A stretch of DNA of 64,000 bases from Ailanthus altissimus (GCA_946807835.1 OX327683.1:12343001-12407000), one strand, 5' to 3'. Positions 1 to 12,039 are shown, counted from the stretch's first letter. The notes: a model not told the origin generated them from the letters alone. Program-made: numbers and translations.

Positions 1-833
1 ACATCTTTCTAGCTGTTAACTATGTATCAAAATTGGTGGAGGCTGTAGTTTATCATACTAATGATGACACAACTGTGGTAAAATTCTTAAAAGAAAATGT
101 GTTATCTAAATATGGTACACCACGTGCCATCATTTATGTAACCATTCTTTTGAAGCTTAAATTCCAGATATGATGTTCTTCACAAAGTTTTCACTACATA
201 CCATCCACAAATAAATGGACAAGCCGAGCTAGCAAATATAGAGGTTAAACAGGTTTTGAAAAAAATGATTAACGCGAATTGCAAAGACTAGTCTCTACGC
301 CTTTCTAATGCATTATAGGAATATCATGCTGCATACAAAACCATCTTAGGAATGTCTCAATATTGACTTATCTATGGGAAAGCTTGCCATTTACCAACTG
401 AGATAGAGCATAAAGCTTACTGGCTATCAAAGCCCTTAACTTTGATTTGAGCTTTGTAGGTCTTCAGAGAAAGTTACAATTGTCAGAAATTAAAGAGCTA
501 CAAAATGATGCATATGACAACTCTAGGATTTACAAAGCTAAAATGAAAACGGCTCATGACAAACAGATCTTAAAGAAACACTTTGAGTCAAATCAATGGG
601 TTTATCTTTATGATTCTCAATTGCATATACACCTTGAAATATTAAGATCTCGATGGACTAGTCTATTTATGCTAAGGCACGTTTTTCCTAATAGTGCTGT
701 CGAAATCAATGACACTACTGATGGGCAAATTTTCAAAATGAATGGACAACGGTTGAAAAGCTATCTAAAAAATGTAGACCACTCTATGTACCTAGACGAG
801 ATCCCTCTTGTGAATCATGTCTATCATGCTTAA
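1..833 (+). pseudogene. Ty3/gypsy integrase C-terminal part, degenerate (Athila-like)
   Basis: Broken end of a retrotransposon pol gene, entering from outside the window. Conceptual translation gives the end of the integrase core (YHPQINGQAE at about 200-230) followed by the Athila-type segment YGKACHLPTEIEHKAYW near 373-425 and the C-terminal stretch LRSRWTSLF and MNGQRLKSYL (640-770). Stops lie near 290, 317 and 365 and a frameshift lies before 447; the last 128 codons (447-833) are open. The enzyme would insert element cDNA into the host chromosome, but this copy cannot be functional. The family assignment rests on the IEHKAYW block and the C-terminal region typical of Athila-like gypsy elements. 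Confidence 0.85.
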
Positions 834-1089
834 TCAGGTTCAATCTATCTGTACCATATTTATATTTTGTTCATATTTTATCTTTTGACTTTTTAATTTT
901 TGTTTTTATTTTCTTTCGTCTTTTATTTTTTTTATTTTCTTCTTTTTCTTTTTTTCTGCAGTGTGATTTTGTTTTCCGGTCAAGTGGCGTATACGGTACT
1001 TCATGAATATTAAAGTTAGTTTCTCAGTTTCCTAAAACCTGTCCCTCAAATCGTGCATTCATCTCTTTTCTTTTTCACTTTCTTTCAAA
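834..1089. other. Pyrimidine-rich spacer after pol
   Basis: Non-coding, T-rich DNA (890-960 is almost all T with some C). This fits the untranslated region that follows pol in gypsy elements. No gene is seen. Confidence 0.4.
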
Positions 1090-1641
1090 ATGGATAGCAT
1101 TATTTCTAACCTTAAAAAATTCTCTCCTTTATTGCCTCAAAATGCTTCACTTAAGATTTACAAAGTATGGTGTGAAAAACTAAGGCTATTAATGTTGAGG
1201 AATATCTCTATGGATATTTGTTTGCTAATCGAAGCCAAGGTTCGATTATATGGTGAATTTGTAAATGGTTTCATTTCTTTTATGCTTGGTCTTGGAAGAA
1301 GCTCTTTTGCCAAAAGGTGAAGAAAAAAAAGGTTACAAGTCTGTCATAAATGTGCTCAATGGAATTGTAACAGGAGTAGTCATTATTTAGGATTTGCATC
1401 TAGAAATCGAGAAGATAAAATTCAGTTCATTAAGGATTGACTGAGTAAGGAGTCTTTGGATGATATCCTATTGACTCTTGAGACGCATCCTTGTGGGTTC
1501 GTGCAACGTGAACATAAAACTCTATTTGCTAATTTATAAGAAAATTGGATGGGAAGCCTATCCCCGACCCATAAAGCGTTTAAATCGTTACTAGACGTAA
1601 AACCAGAGGAAGATGTGAGCTACAATCACAGCTACCTGTAA
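1090..1641 (+). pseudogene. Unidentified protein-coding relic
   Basis: I do not recognise the family. An open 76-codon stretch (1090-1320) begins MDSIISNLKKFSPLLPQNAS and contains VNGFISFMLGLGRSSF. After a stop, a near-continuous frame resumes and reads GFASRNREDKIQFIKD, ILLTLETHPCGFVQREHK and SPTHKAFKSLLDVKPEED up to about 1641, with isolated stops (1438, 1540) that look like single mutations. The composition is that of a normal soluble protein rather than low-complexity DNA, so I infer a once-real gene of at least 180 codons. It lies between the gypsy integrase end and a LOG retrocopy, so it may be the element's own downstream gene or captured host sequence. Confidence 0.45.
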
Positions 1642-1880
1642 ATGCATGTGTTTTAATTTCAAACTTTCTTTTTATTTTATTTTATGAATAGTGGGGCTAC
1701 TCATATAGTTTTCTTAAATTCAAATATTTTAGTTAAATAATGCATGTGGGTCATTATCTTTAAATTTTTGTGTTTTATTTTTAAATCTATTCTGACAAAC
1801 TGTCGAGTTACCAAAATCATTATTATCATTTGGTACTCTATAAAAATAGTACCTCATTTTTTTCTTTTTCATATATTGAG
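1642..1880. other. AT-rich spacer
   Basis: No coding signal or RNA gene is seen. It may be the 5' flank or leader of the LOG retrocopy that follows. Confidence 0.4.
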
Positions 1881-2530
1881 ATAAAGGTAAGTGTAGATAT
1901 AAAGGAAACCTCAGTTCGACGATTCTGAAATATATGTGTATTTTGTGGATCCAGTCTTAAGGAAAATAAAGTGTTTGTAGAGGTAGTAAACAATCTAGGA
2001 AAAATATTAACTGCAAGAAAAATCCATTTAATTCATGGAGGGGGTAGCTTTGGGTTAATGGGGTGTGTGTCAATAGCTGCACATTTACGAGGACGTCAAG
2101 TTTTAGGTATTATTCCTACAGCCTAGCTGGAAAAATAATAGGAGAAGAATTACGAGTCTCAGCTATGCATAAATGTGTAGCTAGATTGCTTTACTATGCA
2201 GATGCTTTTATTACTTTACTAGGTGGTTTTAGTACCTTGAAAGAAATTTTTCAAAATGCCTCTTGAACCCAGCTGAATATCCAGCGAAAATGCATAGGTT
2301 TGTTGAATGTTAATAACTATGTTGATCACTTACTTTATTTTCTTGATCAAGTTGTGGAATAGAATTTTATTTCACATTATGAGCGATATATCCTCGTTTT
2401 TGCTACAAATGCGGATGAATTGATTGACAAATTACAGATAGTTACCTACGAACCTGACCCAGCAATAACTCAGATCAATTGGTCAGTAGGCCATAACAAG
2501 CGAAAACTAGATCTAACATTTTGTTTGTAA
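1881..2530 (+). pseudogene. LOG-like: LOG-type cytokinin riboside monophosphate phosphoribohydrolase retrocopy, dead
   Basis: LOG enzymes release active cytokinin bases from riboside 5'-monophosphates in the cytosol. The translation reads ICVFCGSS (about 1930), then GGGSFGLMG (2037-2063), the nucleotide-binding signature. After a stop and frameshift near 2123 come GEELRVSAMHK, YYADAFITLLGGFSTLKEIF (2195-2250), LLNVNNYVDHLLYFLDQVVE and a C-terminus ending RKLDLTFCL, stop at 2528-2530. The length (about 216 codons) matches full-size plant LOG proteins. The motif that should read PGGxGTxxE is changed to LGGFSTLKE, and the start codon appears as ATA. Known LOG genes have several introns, but this copy runs straight through, so I infer a processed retrocopy. 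An A-rich stretch at 2730-2752 could be its tail. It lies inside the gypsy 3' region. Confidence 0.8.
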
Positions 2531-5440
2531 ATTTTTCTTTGTTTTATTTACTTATCAACATTATCATTTTAGTTTATATTTGCTTAAGTGTCCTCAAGTT
2601 TGTTTCTTTTGAATAACTGACGTTTCAGGTAATGTCTCCTATACATTATCTCTTTCTATTTAAACATTAAGGACAATATTTCATCTAATTTGTAGGGAAG
2701 ACAGTAGACATAATTTGTATTTTGGTTTCCAAAAAAAAAATTTAAAAAAATAATGGGGACTAACAAACTTATTTGATTAAAATGACAGAGTAAATAGTTC
2801 ATTTTTGAACTTTTGAGATGCATTCTATGTCAAATTAGATTAAGAATGACAGAGTAAGAAGTATTTTTTTTCTAACTTTTGAAATGCATTTTAACTAACT
2901 TGTTGTTATTTTGTTTTATATTTTATGCATTGTTATTATTACATGTAGTCCTAGTAATTCATGAATAAAAGAATTTGCTTTTCTACCTAGGTATGATTTT
3001 AAAATTGTTTGGGTTTAGTCACTGTTTCTATTTAGGTTACTAAAGAATGATTTCTAAAATATTTTTTAGCACAATGCTAAGTCTTGTGGTAAGATGGATG
3101 ATTTAATTATATAGCCAAGAGAATTATCATTTTTAACTATATAGTTTTCTAATCATACATATATTTTGTGAGTAATTAAAAATGTTGAGAAAACAGCTTA
3201 CGAACCTTCGTTGATCTTTTGAATTAGTTAATTTTTATTTAGATTGATATTATTTAAATTAAGGAATAAGTTGATTGTATAGCTAAATGATGATTTAAAG
3301 TGAATTTTAAATTTGTGTATAATATATTTTGGTGAGAAACTTTTTTTTTTTTTGCTTCCTTGTATTCTTCGAAAAAAAAAGTAAAATACGAAGAAAAAAA
3401 AAAGAAGAATCAATTCAATTTAATAAAGTCTTCATTCAATGTTGTATTTACATGTTAAGAATGATTGATTTCTAAACAATTAATTTTGCAATCTTTAGAA
3501 TAATGTTAGTTTGTATGTCTGTCTTTAAAATTAACTTTTTCTTGAGTGCTTAACTGTATTCTAACTCCATGAGCGAAATCCTAACCTTTTAAACAGTTAT
3601 ACACTTGTGAGGATATTGAGTTGAGGCTTTTACTTAGAGAAATTCTCAAGGCTATATCTGTTGTGGTTTGTGGTAAGAAGGTTATGCCTTAGTTCACACA
3701 CACATAGTTTTAGAAGTTATAATTGAAAAAATCATAATAGCAATAGTGATCTTGAACTAACTTTTTGTTTGAAATGCTCTTATAGTTTTGCATATTCTAT
3801 TTACACTTGAATTGCTAAAAACTAGCAATAACCTAGTTAGGGACTGTGCTAAATATTTTAAAATGCATATTTGTTAAGAGATTCAGTCACTATTTAATGT
3901 CACTAATTTTAGCATTGTTGCATTTTTAAGCTTGAAATAAAGTGTTATTCTTAAATTGTGATTAATGAGTGTCATTTGCATAAGTTTAGAAAAATAGACA
4001 TAACTCTCAATGTAGAAAATAAAATGAAGAAATTCTTGAACCTGTAGTAACATGATTCAATTTTACACAAACTTGAAGAATAGTTAAAAAGTCAAATTTA
4101 ACATTTTATAGACCAAATTTTGGATACAACAGAATTGGATTACAACTTCCGCTCAGGCTGAACCACCTTATGTATTTGGACCGTATTTCACAAAATACAT
4201 ACCCAATTGATATGATTCTTGAAGATGTCAAAAACATACTTAATTATCAATAACTCTTACATTAATGGTACAGTTCAAATCAGCCGTTATCATCGACCAA
4301 ATTGTATTGCAAATTGGCAAAAGGGTTGTTAGCCGAAATCTAACCTATTTTTGGTATTTTATCAATAACCCATTGGATACTCATCCAAATTGAGTGAACC
4401 TTATGGCTATGGAAAGAAGTGACAAAATGATACAACTTTTAAGTCGTCCAAAAAGGCTACATCGATCATTTTCATTATAAACAACGTGCTACAATTGGGA
4501 GAACAAGTAGTTGGCCTAAATTATTAAAGATTGAAGTCACACTAAATATATTTCCATTCATTACCTATATAAGGACATTCTTAGGAGGCTAAGGGATGAT
4601 TTTTCAATTCTTTACAATTCTCTCATATAATTTTCATTTACTATATATTGTAAGCTAGGCTAGAGTTCTTGGCAAGGCTAGATATAAACTTTTATGTGAA
4701 ATAAATATACTTCTATACTTTGATTTTTTGTCAAGAGTTACAAATGTTTGTAAGTGTGCTTATGTCTAAACTCTTATCTATTATTTTTCTATAATTCAGA
4801 GGTTATAATTCTCATGTTTCATATATTTTCAGTCATGCTTTCTTTATGTGATTCTTGTTGAATTATAATTGTTATTGGTTACATTGTTTTACATGTTAAT
4901 TTTTTACTGCAATATTATTCAAACGATATATTGTCGATCTTAAATAACATGTAAAGATAATAATTGTTTGATATTCAAGTTGATCTTTTACTGCAATATT
5001 GTCAAAATGATATATTGTCGATCTTAGATAACTTGTATAAATGAACATGGTTTGTGTTAATGTTTGCAAAGAGTTTAGCCATATCAAATACATGTATTAT
5101 CAAGTGTGCTATATTTTACATATCTTCTAATTGATTGTTTGGGATATGAAACTTTTAATTGAGTTATAAATATTGAATTAAAGTATAGAATAAATTTATG
5201 AAGTAAAATTGTAATTCTCGAAGCCTTGCTTACATCATCATAAGACTTTTCCCTTGATTTATATATAATTCTATCTCATGCACATAAATCAATTAGTTAA
5301 ATTTCTCCTTTGTGACTATTTTAATATTTTTACTTCTCTAACCTATTTCGCCAAAAGCTTCCTCATGGGATCGACACCTTAATCAATATTGCGATAACCA
5401 CATTAAAATAAGATTTGAAAAGTAGTTAGATCCTTGTAAT
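2531..5440 (+). mobile_element. Athila-like gypsy 3' region and LTR remnant
   Basis: Non-coding. Near 2666-2697 lies a degenerate version of the 'cattgaggacaatgtt' block that precedes the polypurine tract in plant gypsy elements (here cattaaggacaatattt). A promoter-like cctatataagga lies at 4566. At 5368-5400 'tgggatcgacaccttaatc' with 'gcgataacc' closely parallels the LTR end of the young element at 14281-14325. I therefore read most of this stretch as 3' untranslated region plus LTR, with uncertain limits. An A-rich segment at 2730-2752 and a T/A-rich segment at 3340-3405 are simple sequence. Confidence 0.5.
4899..5040. repeat. Two diverged tandem copies, about 85-bp period
   Basis: Two segments (4899-4954 and 4985-5040) share tttactgcaatatt, a 'atgatatattgtcgatctta' type core and a following 'ataac.tgta', with a few differences. 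The period is about 85 bp. They lie in the LTR-like region. Confidence 0.7.
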
Positions 5441-5576
5441 TCATTTATAAATAGACTTATTTCTTTCATTATAACTTTGTTTCAATAAGTGTTTTATTTA
5501 GTTATTTATTTTTTTGAAACTCTGAAGAAACTACTATTACACGTATATAATACAAAATGGAAAATACCCTTTTATT

Positions 5577-6951
5577 AGATTGATATGCATAAATTATCAA
5601 AGGCTTTATTAAACTGCCGCAAAGTTTGAGCTCTCCATTAGTATGCTTCTCTATTGTCACCGTTCGTGTCAACTTTATCTGAAAGATATAGATTCACTCT
5701 TCTATAATGCATCAAAATAATATCAGATAGTTCGAAAATGCTACTTCAGTCATTGTTCCCTTAAAAACTTTAACATAAACAACTTTAAGACTTTTGGTGA
5801 TGCATCTGAAAACTACAAAGTCACTGTTCTAGAAATCTTGAGGGTAAATTTGAATAGAGGTGTGTAATTAGGAAAACCTCTACTAGGACCCATTACGTTT
5901 ATTGTAAGAGCTTTTAAGATGGGGAAACTTTAAGCATGAAGTTGATTCCAAAATATCCATATGGGTGCATAGCTGTATTTAGAAAGAGATGTTTTATATT
6001 TAGAGGAACTATCATATCTAATGGCTCATCCCGAAAAGGAATAACCTAAAGTGAGTTAATTCACACTGTTAGAACTTTAACATTAATGAGCTGGCTTAAG
6101 AGTTCATAAAAAAGTTCACTAGTTTCATCAAATTCTAACTCTAGCGCAAAGTTAAATTCTGCCTTAACCAAGGAATCTTGTTGATTAAAAACAAAATGGC
6201 CCTGTGTCCCACAATACTTGAAGAAATTTAAATTGTGTGCCTCAATTTGAAATCATAGTTGGGTAAAACTGCATTTATCAAGAACTAATCTTTTAAGCCT
6301 TAAATTAGGCACATTGATCTTAAGAAACTCAATGTTCCAACATTTCTTCAAGCTCATACTCTTCAGCAATAGATATTACAACAACATATCTTTGGTAAAA
6401 TGCAAGCTTAATTGAATCCATCCTAAAGATAATTGCTTCAATGCAATGAAATTCTTGAATTGTAAAGCAAGAAAGTTATAGGAAACTAATTTAAAGGATT
6501 GAAGATCATTGTGCCTATAAACATGCTTTGGAAAATCTGATACTATTGTGTGATTTTCTAGATCATCTTCTTGCCATATAGGATCATGAAAATCAAGTGT
6601 TGTTCCTTCACATTGTAAGTAATGGAAAATGTGATGTATTTGTGCACATTTGCAAAAAAATTACCTGGCTTCGAAAACTCCAAGCATATTGTGTTTATAA
6701 TGGGCCAATTATAGTTTCTAATCAATTGATGAACAAACTCAACAAATTCCCTCATGTGTAACTCATTGATCTCATCATTTTCATTATCTTTGACAAAGAA
6801 ACCCTTATGAAACTCAATTTTCTTCATTACGGGGCCACCATGTTAACAAAAAGCTGGTTCTTACTACTTCTTTAAAGAGTAAGAAGGAGATGATTATACA
6901 GATTAAATCATTTGTTAACTTGGAGAACATGTTGATGTTATTAACCATGAT
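5577..6951 (-). pseudogene. F-box/FBD-type (F-box with leucine-rich repeats) gene, dead
   Basis: Read on the minus strand from 6951: an N-terminal F-box (MFSKLTNDLICIIISFL, then VVRTSFL), then FVEFVHQLIRNYNWPIINTI and FSKPGNFFANVHKYITFSIT. Leucine-rich segments follow, including FIALKQLSLGWIQLSLH, LKKCWNIEFLKINVPNLRLK and LVLDKCSFTQ, down to about 6260. A C-terminal region with LNIKHLFLNTAMHPY (about 5965) and FRCITKSLKVV (about 5800) ends near 5577. Such proteins are substrate adaptors of SCF ubiquitin ligases; the family is large and its members often die. Several stops (for example near 6390 and 6265) and frameshifts break this copy. No intron is evident. It lies outside the elements on either side and is the best candidate for original host DNA. 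Confidence 0.75.
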
Positions 6952-6996
6952 CGAGGTTGGTGTAAAGCTATGTTTCAAAAAGTCTATTTCAATCAC

Positions 6997-8229
6997 ATCT
7001 TTTTAATTTCTGTTTTTCAATTGTATGTCTCTACATGATATCCTAAATTTTCAACTCCAAATTGATGTGTCTAGCAAGGTGGTGAAATAGTATAAATTTT
7101 TACAGTGCAAATTACCAATTATACCATTTTATCACTGAATGGTTGCTTGATATATTTTATTTGAGATAGAAAAATTTGGGATACCATTTAGAAAGTATAC
7201 TACATTAATTATGTGGTAGAATATTAATAATTATGCTAAATTAAATGAAGTAAAATTATTTTAACAACAATACTTATTGAACATAGTTGGAGAAATGCGA
7301 TATATTATTACTAGTTAGATGAACCTACTTTAACAATCTAACTTGTATCCACCATTTATTGTTAATAAGGAAAGTATTAATGTACCCTTAAGGTGAGGTC
7401 ATTTTAAGGTGGAACTCGTACATTGTTAAAATACTCATCAATACATAATATATAATTCAAGTACAATATAAATCAAATATCAATTATTAGTAACCTCTAT
7501 ACATATAAGAAAAGATTAAATATATAATTATTTAAATAATGATCTAAGTATGAAAATTTCCGTCCTTAAAGCTGCTTAATAAACCCTAATGCACTATGAC
7601 TCTACTACTTAACAGACTCCTCAAAGCACTGTGACTCCATATCTATGATTTCCTCCTTGCAACTCTATTTAGTTACAATTTTGACCATTAATTTCCAACA
7701 TCATATATGAAGAGTAGTTGTTATTAAGATTATGAATCGTGGTATCTGAATTTTACTACAATAGTAAATAGAAGTACCAACTTTCCAAATGAAACTAACA
7801 TTAAATATAACTCCCTCTTAAATAAAACATAAATTAAGGTGGGCATTGTCCTCCTAATCCATCGGCCTTCGTACATATGCAGCAGGATCGACATTAGGTC
7901 AGAGATCATCAGCATCAGTATTTTATAAATCTATCTGAGACAACTTATTTACGAGATAAGTGTTGTAATATTTTAGCTTAATCTGAATATTTTGGTTGAC
8001 TAGCAGAATCATTCATTTCCTTGTTTAACAAAACCAGATTATCATGTGACTGATGTTAAATAATTTAGAGTATTTTATGTTAGACTAATTTGGTTAGCGA
8101 AAAGTGATCACCATATTGTTAGTAAGTCATTTTGATACAATCATATATAGCAGTATATTATTTAAACACATGCCCTAAGTTAACCTTAATATGAGTTGCA
8201 ATCAAATATGGATTTTAATCAACTTATGA
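6997..8229. other. AT-rich DNA without recognised genes
   Basis: Read on both strands, only short spurious frames appear (for example 7730-7915 minus, a 61-codon frame without family signal). It may be intergenic host DNA or unrecognised repeat. Confidence 0.4.
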
Positions 8230-8696
8230 GTCTTCTTGTTTTCAGAATAGGTCACATTTACTCTATGGTAAGGGCATTGGCTTTGGAATGTTGGGGCATT
8301 CACTCACTTCAAATGTTTTTATGCTTTGAGTCTTCACTTTTGCTTCGCATCCTCTTTACATTGACTTGATTCCAAATAATTTCCAACATGATTTTTAATA
8401 ATCTTCTCACATATTTTAATAATTTAAATGCGATGCACTTATAGTGATGTTCTTATTACGACATAAAAACTAGCACAATGAATGTTTAAGGTATTGTGAA
8501 ATGCAGTGAGGTAGTGAAGGTAAATTAGTGAATTCCATCCCCCTCTTACTTATAAATATTTGTATAGCCCCATTTATAATTCATTAACTTCCAATACTTC
8601 CATAAATACCATAGTACTTTTCAAAGATTTCTTAGTATTTGAGTTACCCTTAAATCTCTCTTTTTATCATTTATTTATAACACGCTATTATTACGA
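8230..8696 (+). mobile_element. Copia A 5' LTR end and primer-site region (probable)
   Basis: A TATA-like cttataaatatttg lies at 8549 and the stretch ends with ttataacacgctattattacg (8676-8696). Known copia elements of the same gag-pol type end their LTR with 'ataacacgttatcagcacg', which this resembles with a few changes. The left limit is not visible. The gag relic of the same element starts about 690 bp downstream, the expected order. Confidence 0.4.
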
Positions 8697-9023
8697 TTTG
8701 TAGGTAAGTTCAAGTTCTTAACTTTCATATTAAGTTCCTGACTTACTTTATTTTACGTCCTTCATTTTATGTGTTTCATTTATATTTAACTATTATTTGT
8801 AGTATGTTTATATTCTTTGTATAATATAATCCTTATGAGTATGCATTATGGTTGCAATTTATTTAGATCTTCCACATCATAAAATAAGGATAATATTCTG
8901 CATTAATTATCTCGTATTTATAATTATAATATTCAATATTATGTCTATACTCTTAAATTTAAATATTCTATCTATAACTGGAAGCTTGCAAAACAAAATA
9001 ATAAATTAAAACCTGAAGTTCTA

Positions 9024-9098
9024 ATAGTTAATCTTATTAATTTATAACATGAAGTTCTGCATTAGAACATGAAGTTCTAAATTAATAAGATTAACTAT
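9024..9098. repeat. Perfect 21-bp inverted repeat, 33-nt loop
   Basis: Arms at 9024-9044 and 9078-9098 are exact reverse complements. The loop contains the octamer gaagttct twice, and the same octamer also lies just before the left arm. It could form a hairpin in the leader RNA of copia A. Confidence 0.9.
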
Positions 9099-9149
9099 AA
9101 GATTCATAATTTTTAATTTGTTTCTTTTAATTACTAATTCTATGTAAGG

Positions 9150-9290
9150 CTATGTCAACTCATTATTATCAATACATGTAAAGCTATGCCTCTTCATTAC
9201 TACTGATACATGGAAAGCCTTACTTCCTGATTGTGATTATTTTATGTATATGGAACGCCATGCCTCTAAAATATTACTTTTGATATTTAT
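9150..9290. repeat. Short degenerate tandem repeats
   Basis: Four imperfect repeats of a unit like 'tacatgtaaagctatgcctcttcat' lie between 9150 and 9275, varying in length. They are in the copia A leader. Confidence 0.5.
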
Positions 9291-9384
9291 GTTCTGCATT
9301 ATGAATTGGTTGAATAATATTTATATTTTATCATACTAATTTTTAATCTTTTATATATCCAAAAGCCATTGAAAAATATTTTTG

Positions 9385-10030
9385 ATAAATTTACAAATCC
9401 TTGCACTTGATGCCTCTACAAAATTACTTATCTTGGTACTGGATGCCAAAATGCATCTCTAAACTAATGGTTTAAAAAAAGTATTGAGAAAGAATATGAT
9501 ATGTCCCTATAGGATAAGTTAAAAACTATGATTTTCCTCTGTCATCACCTATATGAGAGTTTAAAAGTTTAATATTTGACAGTAGAGCACCTGTATATCC
9601 TCTGAAAAAATCTAAAAGAAAAATATGAACATAAGAAAGATATGTTCCTCCCAAAGAGCAAGACATGATCTTAGAATTATTGTTGAATATACTTATATTT
9701 TGATTACAACCACCTCGTAGCTAAAATTGTGTGGTGAAAAAATTCCAGAACAAAACATGTTAGTGAAAATATTCTCTATTTTTCATGCCTCTAATATTAT
9801 TCTACATCAATAGAATCGTGAGCATCAATATTAAGAATTAATCTTATGTTTTCTGCTTGTTGAACGAAATGAACTCTTATTGAAAAATCACGAATCATGT
9901 CCAATTGGTTTTCAGTCATTCCCAAAAGTGAATGCAAATACTTATAAAAAATGTTGGATGTGGTCATGAAAAAGAGAGAGGGCACGAGTATCACTCCTAT
10001 AGTGGTTATAAATACCAAAAATAAAAGACA
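9385..10030 (+). pseudogene. Copia A gag relic
   Basis: Degenerate gag of a Ty1/copia element, which would form the particle shell. Visible pieces in changing frames are ILVLDAKMH (9430), LKLCGEKIPEQNMLVKIFSI with FHASNIILHQ (about 9720-9810) and LLLKNHESCPIGFQSFP (about 9870-9930). There are many stops and frameshifts. The order and spacing match the gag polypeptide of the abundant copia family whose pol follows at 10440. Confidence 0.75.
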
Positions 10031-10439
10031 CTAAAATGGGGCAAAAATACTAAGATAAAGATAATAGTGTAAAGAATAAACCCCCTAAGTATTATGAAAA
10101 TACTCATTACTAATGTAGTGTATTATAAGGCATCTATCAAAGCAAGGGGATAAAATGTAAAGATAAATCTTATTGATGACTCAAGATCTTACAAATCCTA
10201 CTCATATAGATATCTTTATTCTCTTTGGGGATAAATATGGGAACACCAATTATTAAGCTTTAATTAAAATTTTCATGTTATGTCTTTTTGTATGAAATGT
10301 AACTTTTATCATCTTGGTATCTATTATATGTATAATCTTGAAAGATGAATAATCTTGGTAGCAAGTGGAATAAAATTATATATAAATGAAGCTTTATATG
10401 TAGTCAGATCTAGAAAAAATCTACTTAGTTTTAAAGAAA
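10031..10439 (+). pseudogene. Copia A gag-protease linker, eroded
   Basis: Heavily mutated DNA between recognisable gag and pol. No clear zinc knuckle or protease motif remains, so the assignment is by position. Confidence 0.35.
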
Positions 10440-12039
10440 TCTTCCAAAATGGATATCACATTGAGACTTAAGTAAAAATAATATATAATATCTCTACATT
10501 ACTGTTAACATCTTAAACAAGAAATGCATACTTGAAAAGCTTCTTGTCTTATCATCTAGTTTGTATTATATAATTATAAATTCAATTAAAAGCTACGCAG
10601 TAATGAATTAGAAGTGCAGTGATCCAAAGATATTTATACTATGCCATGATCAACTTTGTCATGTATGATCAACAATAATGCGTAAGATCATTGAAAATTC
10701 ATATGGGCACCCATTAAAGAACCTAAAGATTTCTATTTCCTAATGAGAATATTTTTTATCATTTGCTCATAAGGAAAACTTGTAATCAGACCACCCCCCT
10801 TCTAAGATTGGTCTAGAATCTCAATTATTTTTACGACGGATCTAAGTAAATATATACGGACCAATTCATCCACCAAGTAGACCTTTTGGCTATTTTATGG
10901 TTTTGATTTATCCATTTACACGATGGTCACATGTTTGTTTACTGTCTACACACAATGTTGTATTTGCTAAATTACTAGCACAAATCATTAAATTAAGGGC
11001 ACAATTTTCATAATACCCTATCAAGACCATATGTTTAAATAATGCTAGTAAGTTTACATCTAAAACATTTGATGACCACTGTACATCGAGGGAATAGATA
11101 TAGAACATCATGTCCCACATGTTCACATAAAAAATGAATTATCAAAGTCTTTACTTAAACAATTTTAGATAATTGTCCAAACTTTAATAATGCACACACA
11201 ATTACCAATTTCTACATGGGGTCACGCAATTTTGCATGTTGCAGCATTAGGTCATTTTAAGTCCACTATATATCATTAATATTCTCTATTAAAACTTGTA
11301 CTTGGTCATCAACCTAATGTATCCCATTTATGTATCTTAGGTTCTGATATTTGCCTATAGCACCCCTACAACACATTAAAATTAGACATCAACTTCGCTT
11401 GAGAATTTATGTTAGTTTTAACTCATAATTGATTATAAGATAGCTTGAACCCCAGACAGGTTAATCTATTTACCTCATAATTTACGGATTGTTATTTTGA
11501 TGAAATAGTATTGCTATAATTAAAGGAAAGAAAATTGCATCCTAAAGTAAGGTATAAAATTTATTAAAAAGGACCACTATGTCTTATTTTGGATCCATAC
11601 ACAAATAAATGTAAAAATGAGGTGTGAAGAATTGTTGATCTTCAAAGAATTACAAATAAACTACTAGATGTATTTATGTTTACATCAAAAGTTACCAAGT
11701 CATATATATTAGCTACTAATATATAAGCCCCAAGTGATTATTCCTGTAGAACAATCTAATCAAAAGGTAGCAAATGAATTGTCTGTTGCACGCTAGAAGT
11801 GTAGTAGACCACTTGATTTAAAAGATATTGTTTCGTGTAAGAAGAAAATTAAAAAAATGAAGATCCTATTGAAAAATGATGCTCCAGTAAATAAATCCAC
11901 ATTATCTAAATGACTAACATCATAAGAGTTAATAGTCTCTGAAGAGATATAAGTCTATGAAAAGAAAAAAAAATCCCCAAAGAAACACAAGTCCCTGAAA
12001 AGACACAAGGCCTTGAAGAGATACATGTCCATGAAGAAA
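10440..12039 (+). pseudogene. Copia A integrase and integrase-RT linker, dead
   Basis: The integrase region of the same copia element. Visible are a gag-pre-integrase segment around 10500-10760, the integrase core piece FGYFMVLIYPFTRWSHVCL (about 10888-10945), a degenerate HVHIKNELSKS block (about 11117) and STWGHAILHVAAL (about 11211-11250). A positively charged tail follows (11800-11870), then a repeat-rich linker (11935-12039) with units like PKETQVPEKTQGLEE. Stops are frequent. The gene breaks off at 12039, where gypsy element G1 begins, and resumes at about 30553. Confidence 0.8.

Larger units (their letters stand above)
8697..9384 (+). other. Copia A leader between LTR and gag
   Basis: Non-coding, AT-rich. 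It holds a perfect 21-bp inverted repeat (9024-9098) and a run of short degenerate repeats with 'acatg.aaagc.atgcctc' (9150-9290). By position it is the untranslated leader of the copia element. Confidence 0.45.

Noticed and set aside
3228..3413. 61-codon minus-strand frame rich in F and K
   Set aside because: Made of poly-T/poly-A simple sequence; not a plausible gene.
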